Assembly (NCBI RefSeq): GCF_024436055.1
Contig: NZ_JANFNH010000036.1
Span: forward strand, 1 to 64,000
Length of the DNA: 64,000 nucleotides
DNA from: Streptantibioticus rubrisoli
GTDB lineage: Bacteria; Actinomycetota; Actinomycetes; Streptomycetales; Streptomycetaceae
Direction of reading: 5' to 3'
Every line of letters starts with the position of its first letter. Position 1 is the first letter of the stretch. Position numbers and translations under genes: made by a program. Positions 50,408 to 58,839 of the stretch are shown here, piece by piece. The notes below the pieces were generated by a model. That model searched no databases. It had not been told where the DNA came from and saw only the letters and a program-made list of their open reading frames with translations.

Positions 50408-53400
50408 ATGTCGATCGGGAAGCGGCGCGAGACGCCGGATCCGGGGCGGGAGCCGGATCCGGCGTCGGCCCTGGAGTGCTTCGCCCCCGCCACGCGTGCG
50501 TGGTTCACGGGCGCCTTTCACGCGCCTACGAGTGCGCAGGCGGGCGCCTGGCGGGCCATCGCGCAGCAGTCCGACGTGCTGGTCGTCGCGCCCACCGGGT
50601 CCGGCAAGACGCTCGCCGCCTTCCTGGCCTCCCTGGACCGGCTGGCGAACACCCCCGCCCCCGCCGAGGCCAAGCGCCGCTGCCGGGTGCTGTACGTCTC
50701 CCCGCTCAAGGCGCTCGCGGTGGACGTGGAGCGCAACCTGCGCAGCCCGCTGACCGGGCTGCGGCACGAGGCGGTGCGGCTCGGGCTGCCGGAGCCGGAC
50801 GTGCGGGTCGGCATCCGGTCCGGGGACACCCCGGCCGCCGAGCGCCGCTCGATGGCCAGCAGGCCGCCGGACATCCTGATCACCACGCCCGAATCCCTCT
50901 TCCTGATGCTGACCTCCGCCACCCGTGAGGCGCTGTCCGGTGTGGAGACGGTGATCCTGGACGAGGTGCACGCGGTCGCCGGGACCAAGCGCGGCGCGCA
51001 TCTGGCGCTGTCCCTGGAGCGGCTGGACGAGTTGCTGGACCGGCCCGCCCGGCGGATCGGGCTGTCCGCGACGGTACGGCCGGTGGACGAGGTGGCCCGC
51101 TTCCTGTCGCCGCGGCGCAAGGTGACGATCGTCCAGCCGGGCTCGCAGAAGGAGTTCGACCTGTCGGTCGTGGTCCCGGTCGAGGACCTGGGGGAGCTGG
51201 GCGGCTCCCCGGTGTCCGACGCCGGTGGCTCGGACGGTGGTGAGCGGCCGTCGATCTGGCCGCACGTCGAGGAGCGGATCGCCGATCTGGTGCAGGCGCA
51301 CCGCTCCACGATCGTGTTCGCCAACTCCCGTCGGCTGGCCGAGCGCTTGTGCAACCGGCTCAACGAGATCGCCTACGAGCGGACCATCGGCCAGCCGTTG
51401 CCGGAGGACCACGCTCCGGCCCAGCTGATGGGAGGCTCCGGGGGCGGAAAAGGCGCCCCGCCGGTGCTGGCCCGGGCGCATCACGGATCGGTCTCCAAGG
51501 AGCAACGGGCGCTGGTCGAGGAGGACTTGAAGGCCGGGCGGCTGCCCGCCGTGGTCGCCACCTCCAGCCTGGAGCTGGGCATCGACATGGGCGCGGTGGA
51601 CCTCGTGGTCCAGGTCGAGTCGCCGCCGTCGGTCGCCTCCGGGCTGCAACGCGTGGGCCGGGCCGGGCACCAGGTCGGCGCGGTCTCCAAGGGGATCGTC
51701 TTCCCCAAGTACCGCGGCGACCTGGTGCAGTCCGCCGTGGTCACCGAACGGATGCGGCAGGGCGGCATCGAGGCGCTGCGGATCCCCGCCAACCCGTTGG
51801 ACGTGCTGGCCCAGCAGTTGGTCGCGATGGCGGCGATGGACACCTGGGACGTGGAGGAGCTGCTGGCGCTGGTGCGGCGCGCCGCGCCGTTCGCCGCGCT
51901 GCCGGAGTCCGCGTTCACCGCGGTGCTGGACATGCTCGCCGGTCGCTATCCCTCGGACGTGTTCGCCGAGTTGCGGCCCCGCGTGGTGTGGGACCGGGTG
52001 GCGGGCACGGTCACCGGGCGGCCGGGTGCGCAGCGGCTGGCGGTGACCTCGGGCGGCACCATCCCGGACCGCGGCCTGTTCGGCGTCTTCCTCGCGGGCT
52101 CCGATCCGAAGAAGGGCGGCGGCCGGGTCGGGGAGCTGGACGAGGAGATGGTCTACGAGTCCAGGGTCGGCGATGTGTTCACCCTGGGCACCACCTCCTG
52201 GCGGATCGAGGACATCACCCGCGACCGGGTGCTGGTCTCCCCCGCCCCCGGAGTGCCAGGCAGGCTGCCGTTCTGGAAGGGCGACCAGCTCGGCCGCCCC
52301 CTCGAACTCGGCCGCGCCGTGGGGGCGTTCCTGCGCGAGATCGGCGGTCAGGACCCACAGCTGGCGCGGACCCGGCTCACGGCAGCCGGACTCGACACCT
52401 GGGCGGCGGACAACGTGCTGGCCTATCTGGACGAGCAGCGCCGGGCGTGCGGCCATGTCCCGGACGACCGGACCATCGTGGTGGAGCGGTTCCGTGACGA
52501 ACTGGGCGACTGGCGGGTCGTGGTGCACTCCCCGTTCGGCGCGCAGGTGCACGCCCCGTGGGCGCTCGCCCTCGGCGCCCGGCTCGCCGAGCGGTACGGG
52601 TTCGACGCCCAGGTGATGCACGCCGACGACGGCATCGTGCTGCGGCTGCCCGACGCCGATCTGCTCGGCCTCGACCTGCTGGACGTCGATCCGCTGAAGG
52701 CCGGTGCGGAGTACGACACCGAGCAAAGCCCGGTGGGCGCGGCCGATGTGGTCTTCGACAAGGGCGAGGTCGAGCAGATCGTCACCGAACAGGTCGGCGG
52801 ATCGGCCCTGTTCGCCTCCCGGTTCCGCGAGTGCGCGGCCCGCGCCCTGCTGCTGCCCCGCCGCAATCCGGGCAAGCGGACACCGCTGTGGCAGCAGCGC
52901 CAGCGGGCGGCCCAACTGCTCTCGGTGGCCTCGGAGTTCGGTTCGTTCCCGATCGTGCTGGAAGCGGTCCGCGAGTGCCTGCAGGACGTGTTCGACGTGC
53001 CGGGCCTGGTGGAGCTGATGGGCGACATCGAGGGGCGCGCGGTCCGGTTGGTGGAGGTGACCACTCCCGAGCCGTCCCCGTTCGCCCGCTCCCTGCTGTT
53101 CGGCTATGTGGCGCAGTTCCTGTACGAAGGCGACTCCCCGCTCGCCGAACGGCGCGCCGCCGCCTTGTCGTTGGACTCCCGGCTGCTGGCCGAACTGCTC
53201 GGCCAGGCGGAGTTGCGCGAGCTGCTGGACGCCGACGTCATGGCGGAACTGGAGCGCGAACTGCAGTGGCTGACCGAGGACCGGCGAGTCAAGGACGCCG
53301 AGGGCGTCGCCGATCTGCTGCGGATACTGGGCCCGCTCACCACCGAGGAGTTGGCCGAGCGCGGCGCGCAGCCGGGCTGGCCGGTGGAGTTGGAGGCCGC

Positions 53401-55123
53401 CCGGCGGGCGATCCGGGTCCGGATCGGCGGCGCCGAGCACTGGGCGGCCGTCGAGGACGCCGGACGGCTGCGGGACGCGCTCGGCACGGCACTGCCGGTG
53501 GGCGTGCCGGAGGCGTTCACCGAACCGGTGAAGGATCCGCTCGGCGATCTGCTCGCCCGGTACGCGCGCACCCACGGCCCGTTCACGGCCGCCGACGCGG
53601 CGGCCCGCTTCGGCGTCGGCTCGGCGGTGGCCGAGACCACGCTGCACCGGCTGGCCGCTGGCGGCCGGGTGGTGCAGGGGGAGTTCCGGCCTGACGGTTT
53701 GGGCCACGAGTGGTGCGATGCCGGGGTGCTGCGCAGGCTGCGCCGCCGGTCGCTGGCGGCGTTGCGGCAGGAGCTGGAGCCGGTGCCGCCCAGCGCGCTG
53801 GGCGCGTTCCTCCCCCAGTGGCAGCAGGTCGGTACGCGGGCGCTGCGCGGCCTCGACGGACTGGTGCGCGCGATCGAGCAGTTGCAGGGCTGCGCGGTGC
53901 CCGCCTCCGCGCTGGAGAAGCTGGTGCTGCCGTCGCGGGTGGTCGACTACACCCCGGCGATGCTCGACCAGCTCACCGCCTCCGGTGAGGTGATCTGGTC
54001 CGGCGCCGGTGCGCTGCCCGGTAAGGACGGCTGGGTCACGCTCCATCTCGCCGACACCGCCGGGGTGTTGCTGCCGCCCGCGCTGCCGCTGGAGCTGACA
54101 CCGCTGCACCTAGCGGTCCTCGACGCCCTGTCCGGCGGCTACGGCCTGTTCTTCCGGCAGATTGCCGACCAGGTCAGGACCACCATGCCGGAGGCGACCG
54201 ATCCACAACTGGTCGATGTGCTGTGGGAGTTGGTCTGGTCGGGGCGGCTCACCAATGACACGATCACCCCGCTGCGTGCCCTGCTCGGTTCGGGCCGCAC
54301 GGCGGGCTCCACGGCGCATCGGGCGCCGAGGGCCATCCCGCGCGGCCGGTACGGCTCCGCGATACCGCGGCCCACCGCGTCGCGTACCGGCCCGCCGACC
54401 GCGGCCGGGCGGTGGTCGCTGGTCCCGCAGGCCGAGGCCGACCCGACGGTGCGGGCGCACGCGCTGGCGCACACCCTGCTGGACCGGCACGGTGTGGTGA
54501 CCCGGGGAGCGGTCGCGGCCGAAGGCGTCGAGGGCGGCTTCTCGGCGGTGTACCGGGTGCTGTCCGCGTTCGAGGAGAGCGGGCAGGCCCGTCGCGGCTA
54601 TGTCGTGGAGGGCCTGGGCGCGGCCCAGTTCGCCATGGACGGCGCCGTGGACCGGCTGCGCGCCGTGTACAACGCGCGCGAGCGTGAGCAGCCGCAGTCC
54701 ACGACGCCGCGCGCCGTCGTCCTGGCCGCGGCCGACCCGGCGAACGCGTACGGCGCCGCCCTGCCCTGGCCCGATCCACCGTCGGGCACCGAGGGCCGCC
54801 CCGGCCACAAGCCGGGCCGCAAGGCGGGCGCCTTGGTGGTGCTGGTGGACGGGGAGCTGACGCTGTACGTGGAGCGCGGCGGCAAGACGCTGCTGGCCTG
54901 GGACGATAGCGCCGATGCGGACAGCCCTCGGCTGCGGGCGGCGGTGCGGGCGCTGGCCGACGCGGTGCGGGACGACGCGCTGGGCCGACTGACGGTGGAG
55001 CGCACCAACGGTGAGCCGGCGCTGGTCTCACCGCTGGGCAGGGCCCTGGAGGCCGCCGGTTTCCACGCGACCCCGCGCGGCCTGCGGCTGAGGCCCTCCA
55101 GCGACCTCGCCGACCACGGCTGA
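50408..55123 (+). CDS. lhr: Lhr-type ATP-dependent DNA helicase
   Basis: 1571-residue superfamily 2 helicase for DNA repair. It translocates 3'-5' on single-stranded DNA. Walker A is VVAPTGSGKTLAAFLASL, Walker B is VILDEVHAVAGTKRG (DEVH), and late motifs are VATSSLELGIDMGAVDLV and QRVGRAGHQVG. The core is about 860 residues; the long C-terminal part contains winged-helix repeats and the Lhr-CTD, which in other bacteria has uracil-glycosylase activity. I prefer the ATG at 50408 because of the promoter spacing; an ATG at 50399 is in frame. nei follows 15 bp downstream, so helicase and glycosylase are probably cotranscribed. Confidence 0.95.
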   Translation: MSIGKRRETPDPGREPDPASALECFAPATRAWFTGAFHAPTSAQAGAWRAIAQQSDVLVVAPTGSGKTLAAFLASLDRLANTPAPAEAKRRCRVLYVSPLKALAVDVERNLRSPLTGLRHEAVRLGLPEPDVRVGIRSGDTPAAERRSMASRPPDILITTPESLFLMLTSATREALSGVETVILDEVHAVAGTKRGAHLALSLERLDELLDRPARRIGLSATVRPVDEVARFLSPRRKVTIVQPGSQKEFDLSVVVPVEDLGELGGSPVSDAGGSDGGERPSIWPHVEERIADLVQAHRSTIVFANSRRLAERLCNRLNEIAYERTIGQPLPEDHAPAQLMGGSGGGKGAPPVLARAHHGSVSKEQRALVEEDLKAGRLPAVVATSSLELGIDMGAVDLVVQVESPPSVASGLQRVGRAGHQVGAVSKGIVFPKYRGDLVQSAVVTERMRQGGIEALRIPANPLDVLAQQLVAMAAMDTWDVEELLALVRRAAPFAALPESAFTAVLDMLAGRYPSDVFAELRPRVVWDRVAGTVTGRPGAQRLAVTSGGTIPDRGLFGVFLAGSDPKKGGGRVGELDEEMVYESRVGDVFTLGTTSWRIEDITRDRVLVSPAPGVPGRLPFWKGDQLGRPLELGRAVGAFLREIGGQDPQLARTRLTAAGLDTWAADNVLAYLDEQRRACGHVPDDRTIVVERFRDELGDWRVVVHSPFGAQVHAPWALALGARLAERYGFDAQVMHADDGIVLRLPDADLLGLDLLDVDPLKAGAEYDTEQSPVGAADVVFDKGEVEQIVTEQVGGSALFASRFRECAARALLLPRRNPGKRTPLWQQRQRAAQLLSVASEFGSFPIVLEAVRECLQDVFDVPGLVELMGDIEGRAVRLVEVTTPEPSPFARSLLFGYVAQFLYEGDSPLAERRAAALSLDSRLLAELLGQAELRELLDADVMAELERELQWLTEDRRVKDAEGVADLLRILGPLTTEELAERGAQPGWPVELEAARRAIRVRIGGAEHWAAVEDAGRLRDALGTALPVGVPEAFTEPVKDPLGDLLARYARTHGPFTAADAAARFGVGSAVAETTLHRLAAGGRVVQGEFRPDGLGHEWCDAGVLRRLRRRSLAALRQELEPVPPSALGAFLPQWQQVGTRALRGLDGLVRAIEQLQGCAVPASALEKLVLPSRVVDYTPAMLDQLTASGEVIWSGAGALPGKDGWVTLHLADTAGVLLPPALPLELTPLHLAVLDALSGGYGLFFRQIADQVRTTMPEATDPQLVDVLWELVWSGRLTNDTITPLRALLGSGRTAGSTAHRAPRAIPRGRYGSAIPRPTASRTGPPTAAGRWSLVPQAEADPTVRAHALAHTLLDRHGVVTRGAVAAEGVEGGFSAVYRVLSAFEESGQARRGYVVEGLGAAQFAMDGAVDRLRAVYNAREREQPQSTTPRAVVLAAADPANAYGAALPWPDPPSGTEGRPGHKPGRKAGALVVLVDGELTLYVERGGKTLLAWDDSADADSPRLRAAVRALADAVRDDALGRLTVERTNGEPALVSPLGRALEAAGFHATPRGLRLRPSSDLADHG

Positions 55124-55138
55124 CGGCATGATGGAGGT

Positions 55139-55942
55139 ATGCCCGAAGGAGACACCGTCTGGCTGACCGCGCGCCGACTGCGGGAGGCGTTGGCGGGACG
55201 CACGGTGGTCCGCTGCGACCTGCGGGTGCCCAAGCTGGCCACCACGGACTTCTCCGGGCGGCGGATCGAGGAGGTGCTGTCGCGCGGCAAGCATCTGCTG
55301 ACCCGCTTCGAGGGCGGCTGGACGCTCCACTCGCACCTGCGGATGGACGGCTCCTGGCGGGTCTACGCCGCCGGTGAGCGGTGGCGCGGTGGGCCGCACC
55401 ACCAGATCCGGGCGGTGCTGGCCACCGCCGAGTCGGTGGCCGTCGGCTACCGGCTGCCGGTGCTTGAGCTGCTGCGTACCGCCGAGGAGGACTGTGCCGT
55501 CGGCCATCTCGGCCCGGACCTGCTGGGCCCTGACTGGGATCCGGCCGAGGCGGTGCGCCGACTGCTCGCCGACCCCGCCCGCCCGGTCGGCGAGGCACTG
55601 CTGGACCAGCGCAATCTCGCCGGGGTCGGCAATGTCTACAAGTCGGAACTGTGCTTCCTGCGCGGTGTCACGCCCTGGACGCCGGTGGGTCAACTCACCG
55701 CTCCGGAAAGGCTGGTGGCGCTGGCGCACAAGCTCCTTGACGCCAACAAGGCCCGCCACAGCCGTATCACCACGGGCAACCCCCGGCGCGGCGGCACCCT
55801 CTGGGTGTACAACCGCGAACACCAACCGTGTCTACGCTGCGGTACGGCCGTACGCCGGGCGAGCCAGGGGCCGTCCGACGAGGCCCGTGTCAGCTACTGG
55901 TGCCCGAGCTGCCAGAACGGCCCGTCTCCGCCCCGCGGTTGA
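55139..55942 (+). CDS. nei: Fpg/Nei-family DNA glycosylase/AP lyase (endonuclease VIII-like)
   Basis: 267-residue base-excision enzyme that removes oxidised pyrimidines and cuts the strand. The N-terminal MPEGDTVW gives the Pro2 nucleophile and Glu3 of the Nei branch. The helix-two-turn-helix holds LLDQRNLAGVGNVYKSE. The zinc finger is CLRCGTAVRR...YWCPSCQ. It starts 15 bp after lhr and is probably expressed with it, linking unwinding and base excision. The overall length is normal. Confidence 0.95.
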   Translation: MPEGDTVWLTARRLREALAGRTVVRCDLRVPKLATTDFSGRRIEEVLSRGKHLLTRFEGGWTLHSHLRMDGSWRVYAAGERWRGGPHHQIRAVLATAESVAVGYRLPVLELLRTAEEDCAVGHLGPDLLGPDWDPAEAVRRLLADPARPVGEALLDQRNLAGVGNVYKSELCFLRGVTPWTPVGQLTAPERLVALAHKLLDANKARHSRITTGNPRRGGTLWVYNREHQPCLRCGTAVRRASQGPSDEARVSYWCPSCQNGPSPPRG

Positions 55943-55975
55943 GGCGCGCAGCGGGCCAGTTGAGGGCGCCGCGGC

Positions 55976-56377
55976 TCAACGCCCCTTTCCGGGCCGCCGT
56001 ATTCGCGGCTCCGCGCCCACCGCGGAGACCGCCGTGGCGCCAACGGGCGGGTATCCGCCCGGCCTTCGCGGCGGCGGCAGCGGCCGCGCGGGCGCACTCC
56101 CGCTACCGCCCCGCGCGGTCGCACACCGCGTACCCCCGCGCCCACACCGGCCGCGCCGCCATGGCGTGACATGCACCGGCAGCAGCCCCAGCGTCCAGCC
56201 GCTCACCGCGAACCCCTGCTCAACCGGGCCGGTCTGCGCGGGGTGTACCGCCACCCGCAGCACCGCCCAGCACCACAGCAGAGCGAAGACCCCAGCCGCG
56301 ATCCGCCGTACGCGACGCCACACGACCGCGCCGCGCCGTTCCCTTTGGGAAGCATCCGCCACCCATCGAGCGTCCAT
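55976..56377 (-). CDS. small membrane protein of unknown function
   Basis: 133-residue protein. The basic N-terminus MDARWVADASQRERRGAVVW is followed by one clear membrane span (IAAGVFALLWCWAVLRVAV, about residues 27-45) and a second hydrophobic stretch (GFAVSGWTLGLLPVHV). After residue 70 it becomes a Gly/Arg/Pro-rich low-complexity tail. GGAGG stands 5 nt before the ATG at 56377, and an ATG five codons earlier is possible. It faces nei convergently. I do not recognise a family; the N-terminal half looks conserved in type, while the tail may be variable. Confidence 0.55.
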   Translation of the reverse strand: MDARWVADASQRERRGAVVWRRVRRIAAGVFALLWCWAVLRVAVHPAQTGPVEQGFAVSGWTLGLLPVHVTPWRRGRCGRGGTRCATARGGSGSAPARPLPPPRRPGGYPPVGATAVSAVGAEPRIRRPGKGR

Positions 56378-56491
56378 GGCCGCCTCCGACATCCCCGAGG
56401 CTGCGACAAGGAGCCGACCGGGCTCCCATACAGGGTGCGATGCCCCGTGCGAGTGATCATTAGCCCTCTGGTACGACGAGCGGAGCGGTCT

Positions 56492-56548
56492 TCACTCGAT
56501 GGGAGCACCATGCGAACACATACAGCGACGGTTCACTACATCGAGTGA
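56492..56548. repeat. inverted repeat downstream of dps
   Basis: TCACTCGAT (56492-56500) and ATCGAGTGA (56540-56548) are perfect inverted copies 39 nt apart, ending 4 nt from the dps stop codon. The 175-bp gap is less GC-rich than its surroundings. It could be a terminator arm, or an operator for the minus-strand membrane protein gene. Confidence 0.5.
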
Positions 56549-56552
56549 TCGC

Positions 56553-57029
56553 TCAAACGCTCACATTCTCGGCCTGGAACATCCAGTAGTGCTTCTCCAG
56601 CGCGGCGGTCAGCCCGAGGAAGATGTCCTGCGTGACGAGGTCGGGCTGCTCGGTGGCCTTGATGCGCTCGCGCATCCGCTCGATGATCGCGGCCAGTGCC
56701 GCGATCAGGATGTCCACCGCGTCCTTGTCGTTGATCCAGCCGTCCTTCACGGTGGCGACGCCGCTGGTCTTGGCGACCGTCTCCGCTCGGCCGTCCGGTG
56801 GCACACCGATCGCGGCGGACCGCTCGGCGACGGTGTCGGAGTAGCTTCGCGCGGTGCTGACGACCTCGTCGAGCTGGAGGTGCACGGAACGGAAGCGCGG
56901 TCCGACGATGTTCCAGTGGACCTGCTTGGCCAGCAGGGCGAGGTCCACGAGGTCGACCAGCGCACCCTGCAACGTGTCCGCGGCCACCTTGCGGGCCTCG
57001 TCGGACAGCGCGGTCTTCACGACAGCCAT
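56553..57029 (-). CDS. Dps-family DNA-binding ferritin-like protein
   Basis: 158-residue dodecameric iron-storage and DNA-protecting protein. The inter-subunit ferroxidase site is seen in LLAKQVHWNIVGP (His) and LQLDEVVSTARSYSDTVAER (Asp/Glu). The C-terminal helix is AALEKHYWMFQAENV. The short N-terminus has few basic residues, so DNA binding may be weak. An excellent ribosome site, GAGGAGG, is 7 nt before the ATG at 57029. It protects DNA from hydroxyl radicals, in line with the repair genes around it. A terminator separates it from clgR. Confidence 0.93.
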   Translation of the reverse strand: MAVVKTALSDEARKVAADTLQGALVDLVDLALLAKQVHWNIVGPRFRSVHLQLDEVVSTARSYSDTVAERSAAIGVPPDGRAETVAKTSGVATVKDGWINDKDAVDILIAALAAIIERMRERIKATEQPDLVTQDIFLGLTAALEKHYWMFQAENVSV

Positions 57030-57112
57030 GGTGTTACCTCCTCGGGCGGGCGGGAGCCTTAAGTCCGTTTCGTCCGTGCGCCTGCCCACTCCGGCCGCGT
57101 GAAACACGCGAA

Positions 57113-57140
57113 GGGCCGGGCTGCCATGACAGCCCGGCCC
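57113..57140 (-). terminator. hairpin terminator after clgR
   Basis: A perfect 11-bp stem, GGGCCGGGCTG (57113-57123) with CAGCCCGGCCC (57130-57140), has a 6-nt loop and starts 25 nt past the clgR stop on the minus strand, before dps. Confidence 0.8.
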
Positions 57141-57165
57141 CAACGGCTTTCACCGCCGCAAACGA

Positions 57166-57534
57166 TCAGGCCGCGACCACATCCACGGCCTCGGCCTGCG
57201 GTGGCTTGATCGTCACACGAGTGCCTGGCACATGGGTGACCGTCTCCAACATCGACCGCACCGGCACGGCCGCCACCTCCGAGGCCGCCGACTGCGCCAG
57301 CTCGGCGAGCGACAGCTCATCGCTGACCTCGCGCATGACCTCGGACATCCGCACGTCCAAGGCGTCGCAGATCGCGGAGAGCAGTTCGGAGGAAGCTTCC
57401 TTCTGGCCGCGCTCTACCTCAGACAGGTAGCCCAACGAGACTCTGGCCGATGCCGAGACCTCGCGCAGAGTGCGGCCCTGACGTTGGCGCTGCCGACGCA
57501 GCACGTCACCCAGCAGGCGACGGAGCAGGATCAT
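57166..57534 (-). CDS. clgR: XRE-family transcriptional activator ClgR
   Basis: 122-residue regulator of clp protease and DNA-damage genes. The helix-turn-helix covers about residues 8-65 ([41 protein letters not shown]). The protein ends in VVAA; a C-terminal Ala-Ala is the Clp degradation signal known for ClgR, so the protein is probably short-lived. Position beside cinA/pgsA is the conserved one. In mycobacteria ClgR activates RecA-NDp promoters; four such promoters are seen in this window. An imperfect inverted repeat upstream (57623-57642) may be its own operator. Confidence 0.92.
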   Translation of the reverse strand: MILLRRLLGDVLRRQRQRQGRTLREVSASARVSLGYLSEVERGQKEASSELLSAICDALDVRMSEVMREVSDELSLAELAQSAASEVAAVPVRSMLETVTHVPGTRVTIKPPQAEAVDVVAA

Positions 57535-57622
57535 CGGTGGCTCCCTCCTCGGACCGCGGATCCGTAAGCTTCTCGCCCCACCGTACCGCCTCCGGCAGCA
57601 GCCGTGCGGGGAGCGATGACGT

Positions 57623-57642
57623 GTTCACTAAGGGCTGCAAAC
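57623..57642. promoter_or_regulatory. candidate ClgR autoregulatory operator
   Basis: GTTCAC (57623-57628) and GCAAAC (57637-57642) are imperfect inverted half-sites 8 nt apart, about 90 bp upstream of clgR and just past the cinA stop. They resemble the GTTCGC...GCGAAC pattern I recall for ClgR, with differing spacing, so this is tentative. Confidence 0.3.
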
Positions 57643-57643
57643 A

Positions 57644-58168
57644 TCAAATTCCCCCGTGCTGTTCCGTATCCTGTGCCCTCGCGTTCACTCCGGCGGCCTT
57701 ACGCCCGCCCCGCACCGCCTCCACCAGCAGCTCCAAGGCGGCGCCGACGGTCGCGTCGCGAATCGCCGCACGGTCGCCCGACAGTCGCGGCGAGTCGGCC
57801 CACGCCCCCCAAGGACCGGCGATGGCCACGTGGACCGTGCCCACCTCCTTGCCGTCCTGCGGGTCGGGGCCGGCGACCCCGGTGGTGGCCAGGCCCCAGG
57901 TGGCGCCCAGCAAGCGGCGCACGCCCTGCGCCATCTCCCGCGCGACCAGCGGGTCCACCGCGCCGCGCGCCGCCAGCAGCGCGCCGTCCACCCCGAGCAC
58001 ATCGCGCTTGACGTCGGTGGCGTACGCGGTGACCGAACCGCGGAAGGCGCGGGACGCGCCCGGCACCGCGGTGATCGCGGCGGCCACCAGACCGCCGGTC
58101 AGCGACTCGGCGACGGCCAGCGTGGCCCCCTGACGCTCCAGCAGCGCCAGCGCCTCGGCGGCGGTCAT
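57644..58168 (-). CDS. cinA: CinA-family protein (NMN amidohydrolase domain only)
   Basis: 174-residue protein matching only the C-terminal CinA (PncC) domain, which deamidates nicotinamide mononucleotide in NAD recycling. Visible are TLAVAESLTGGLVAAAITAVPGAS, FRGSVTAYATDVKRDVLGV and GLATTGVAGPDPQDGKEVGTV. The N-terminal molybdopterin-binding-like domain of long CinA proteins is absent, as is normal in actinobacteria. The ATG at 58168 overlaps the pgsA stop by 4 nt (ATGA), so it is coupled to pgsA. Confidence 0.92.
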   Translation of the reverse strand: MTAAEALALLERQGATLAVAESLTGGLVAAAITAVPGASRAFRGSVTAYATDVKRDVLGVDGALLAARGAVDPLVAREMAQGVRRLLGATWGLATTGVAGPDPQDGKEVGTVHVAIAGPWGAWADSPRLSGDRAAIRDATVGAALELLVEAVRGGRKAAGVNARAQDTEQHGGI

Positions 58169-58839
58169 GCCGCGCCGCCCGACCCAGCGTCACGCTCCGC
58201 GGCCCGCGCGGCCAGCCCGGCCCGCCGCAGCAGCACGGCCTGCCGTACGTAGTCCAGGCCGGTCACCACCGTCAGCACCACCGCCACCGCCATCACCCAG
58301 GCCCGCAGCGTGGCCAGCGGTCCGGTCAGCGCCAGCACGTACATCCCCACCGCGACGCCCTGGGTCAGCGTCTTCAACTTCCCGCCCCGGCTGGCCGGGA
58401 TCACCCCGTGCTTGATGACCCAGAAGCGCATCAGCGTGATGCCGATCTCGCGGAACAGGATCACCGCGGTGACCGCCCACGGCAGGTCGCCGAGCGCGGA
58501 CAGGCCGACCAGTGCGGCGCCCATGATCGCCTTGTCCGCTATCGGGTCGGCGATCTTGCCGAAGTCGGTGACCAGGTTGTAGCGGCGGGCCAGTTCACCG
58601 TCGAAAAGATCGGTGATCATGGCGATGGCGAACGCCGCCCACGCGAACGAGCGCCACGCCGGGTTGTGACCACCCGCGTGGACCAGCAGCAGCACGAACC
58701 CCGGTACGAGCAGCAGCCGCACCATGGTCAGGATGTTGGCGATGTTCCACAGGCCAGGCCGGTCCACCGGGTCCCCGATGTGGTCGGGAGCCGCCGCGGG
58801 CCGGTGACCGCCCGCCGCGGACGCCGGTACACCGGTCAT
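58165..58839 (-). CDS. pgsA: CDP-diacylglycerol-glycerol-3-phosphate 3-phosphatidyltransferase
   Basis: 224-residue inner-membrane enzyme making phosphatidylglycerol phosphate. The CDP-alcohol phosphatidyltransferase motif D-x2-DG-x2-AR-x8-G-x3-D-x3-D is intact ([10 protein letters not shown], then [11 protein letters not shown]). About five membrane spans follow, for example [19 protein letters not shown] 28-residue hydrophilic N-terminus precedes the first span. It overlaps rimO upstream and cinA downstream by 4 nt each, so rimO-pgsA-cinA is one coupled unit. Confidence 0.94.
   Translation of the reverse strand: MTGVPASAAGGHRPAAAPDHIGDPVDRPGLWNIANILTMVRLLLVPGFVLLLVHAGGHNPAWRSFAWAAFAIAMITDLFDGELARRYNLVTDFGKIADPIADKAIMGAALVGLSALGDLPWAVTAVILFREIGITLMRFWVIKHGVIPASRGGKLKTLTQGVAVGMYVLALTGPLATLRAWVMAVAVVLTVVTGLDYVRQAVLLRRAGLAARAAERDAGSGGAA

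Noticed and set aside
50381-54109. 1242-codon minus-strand frame opposite lhr
   Set aside because: Antisense shadow with low-complexity His/Gln/Arg composition.
56510-56548. 12-codon frame downstream of dps
   Set aside because: Too short for independent support; kept only as part of the inverted-repeat observation.
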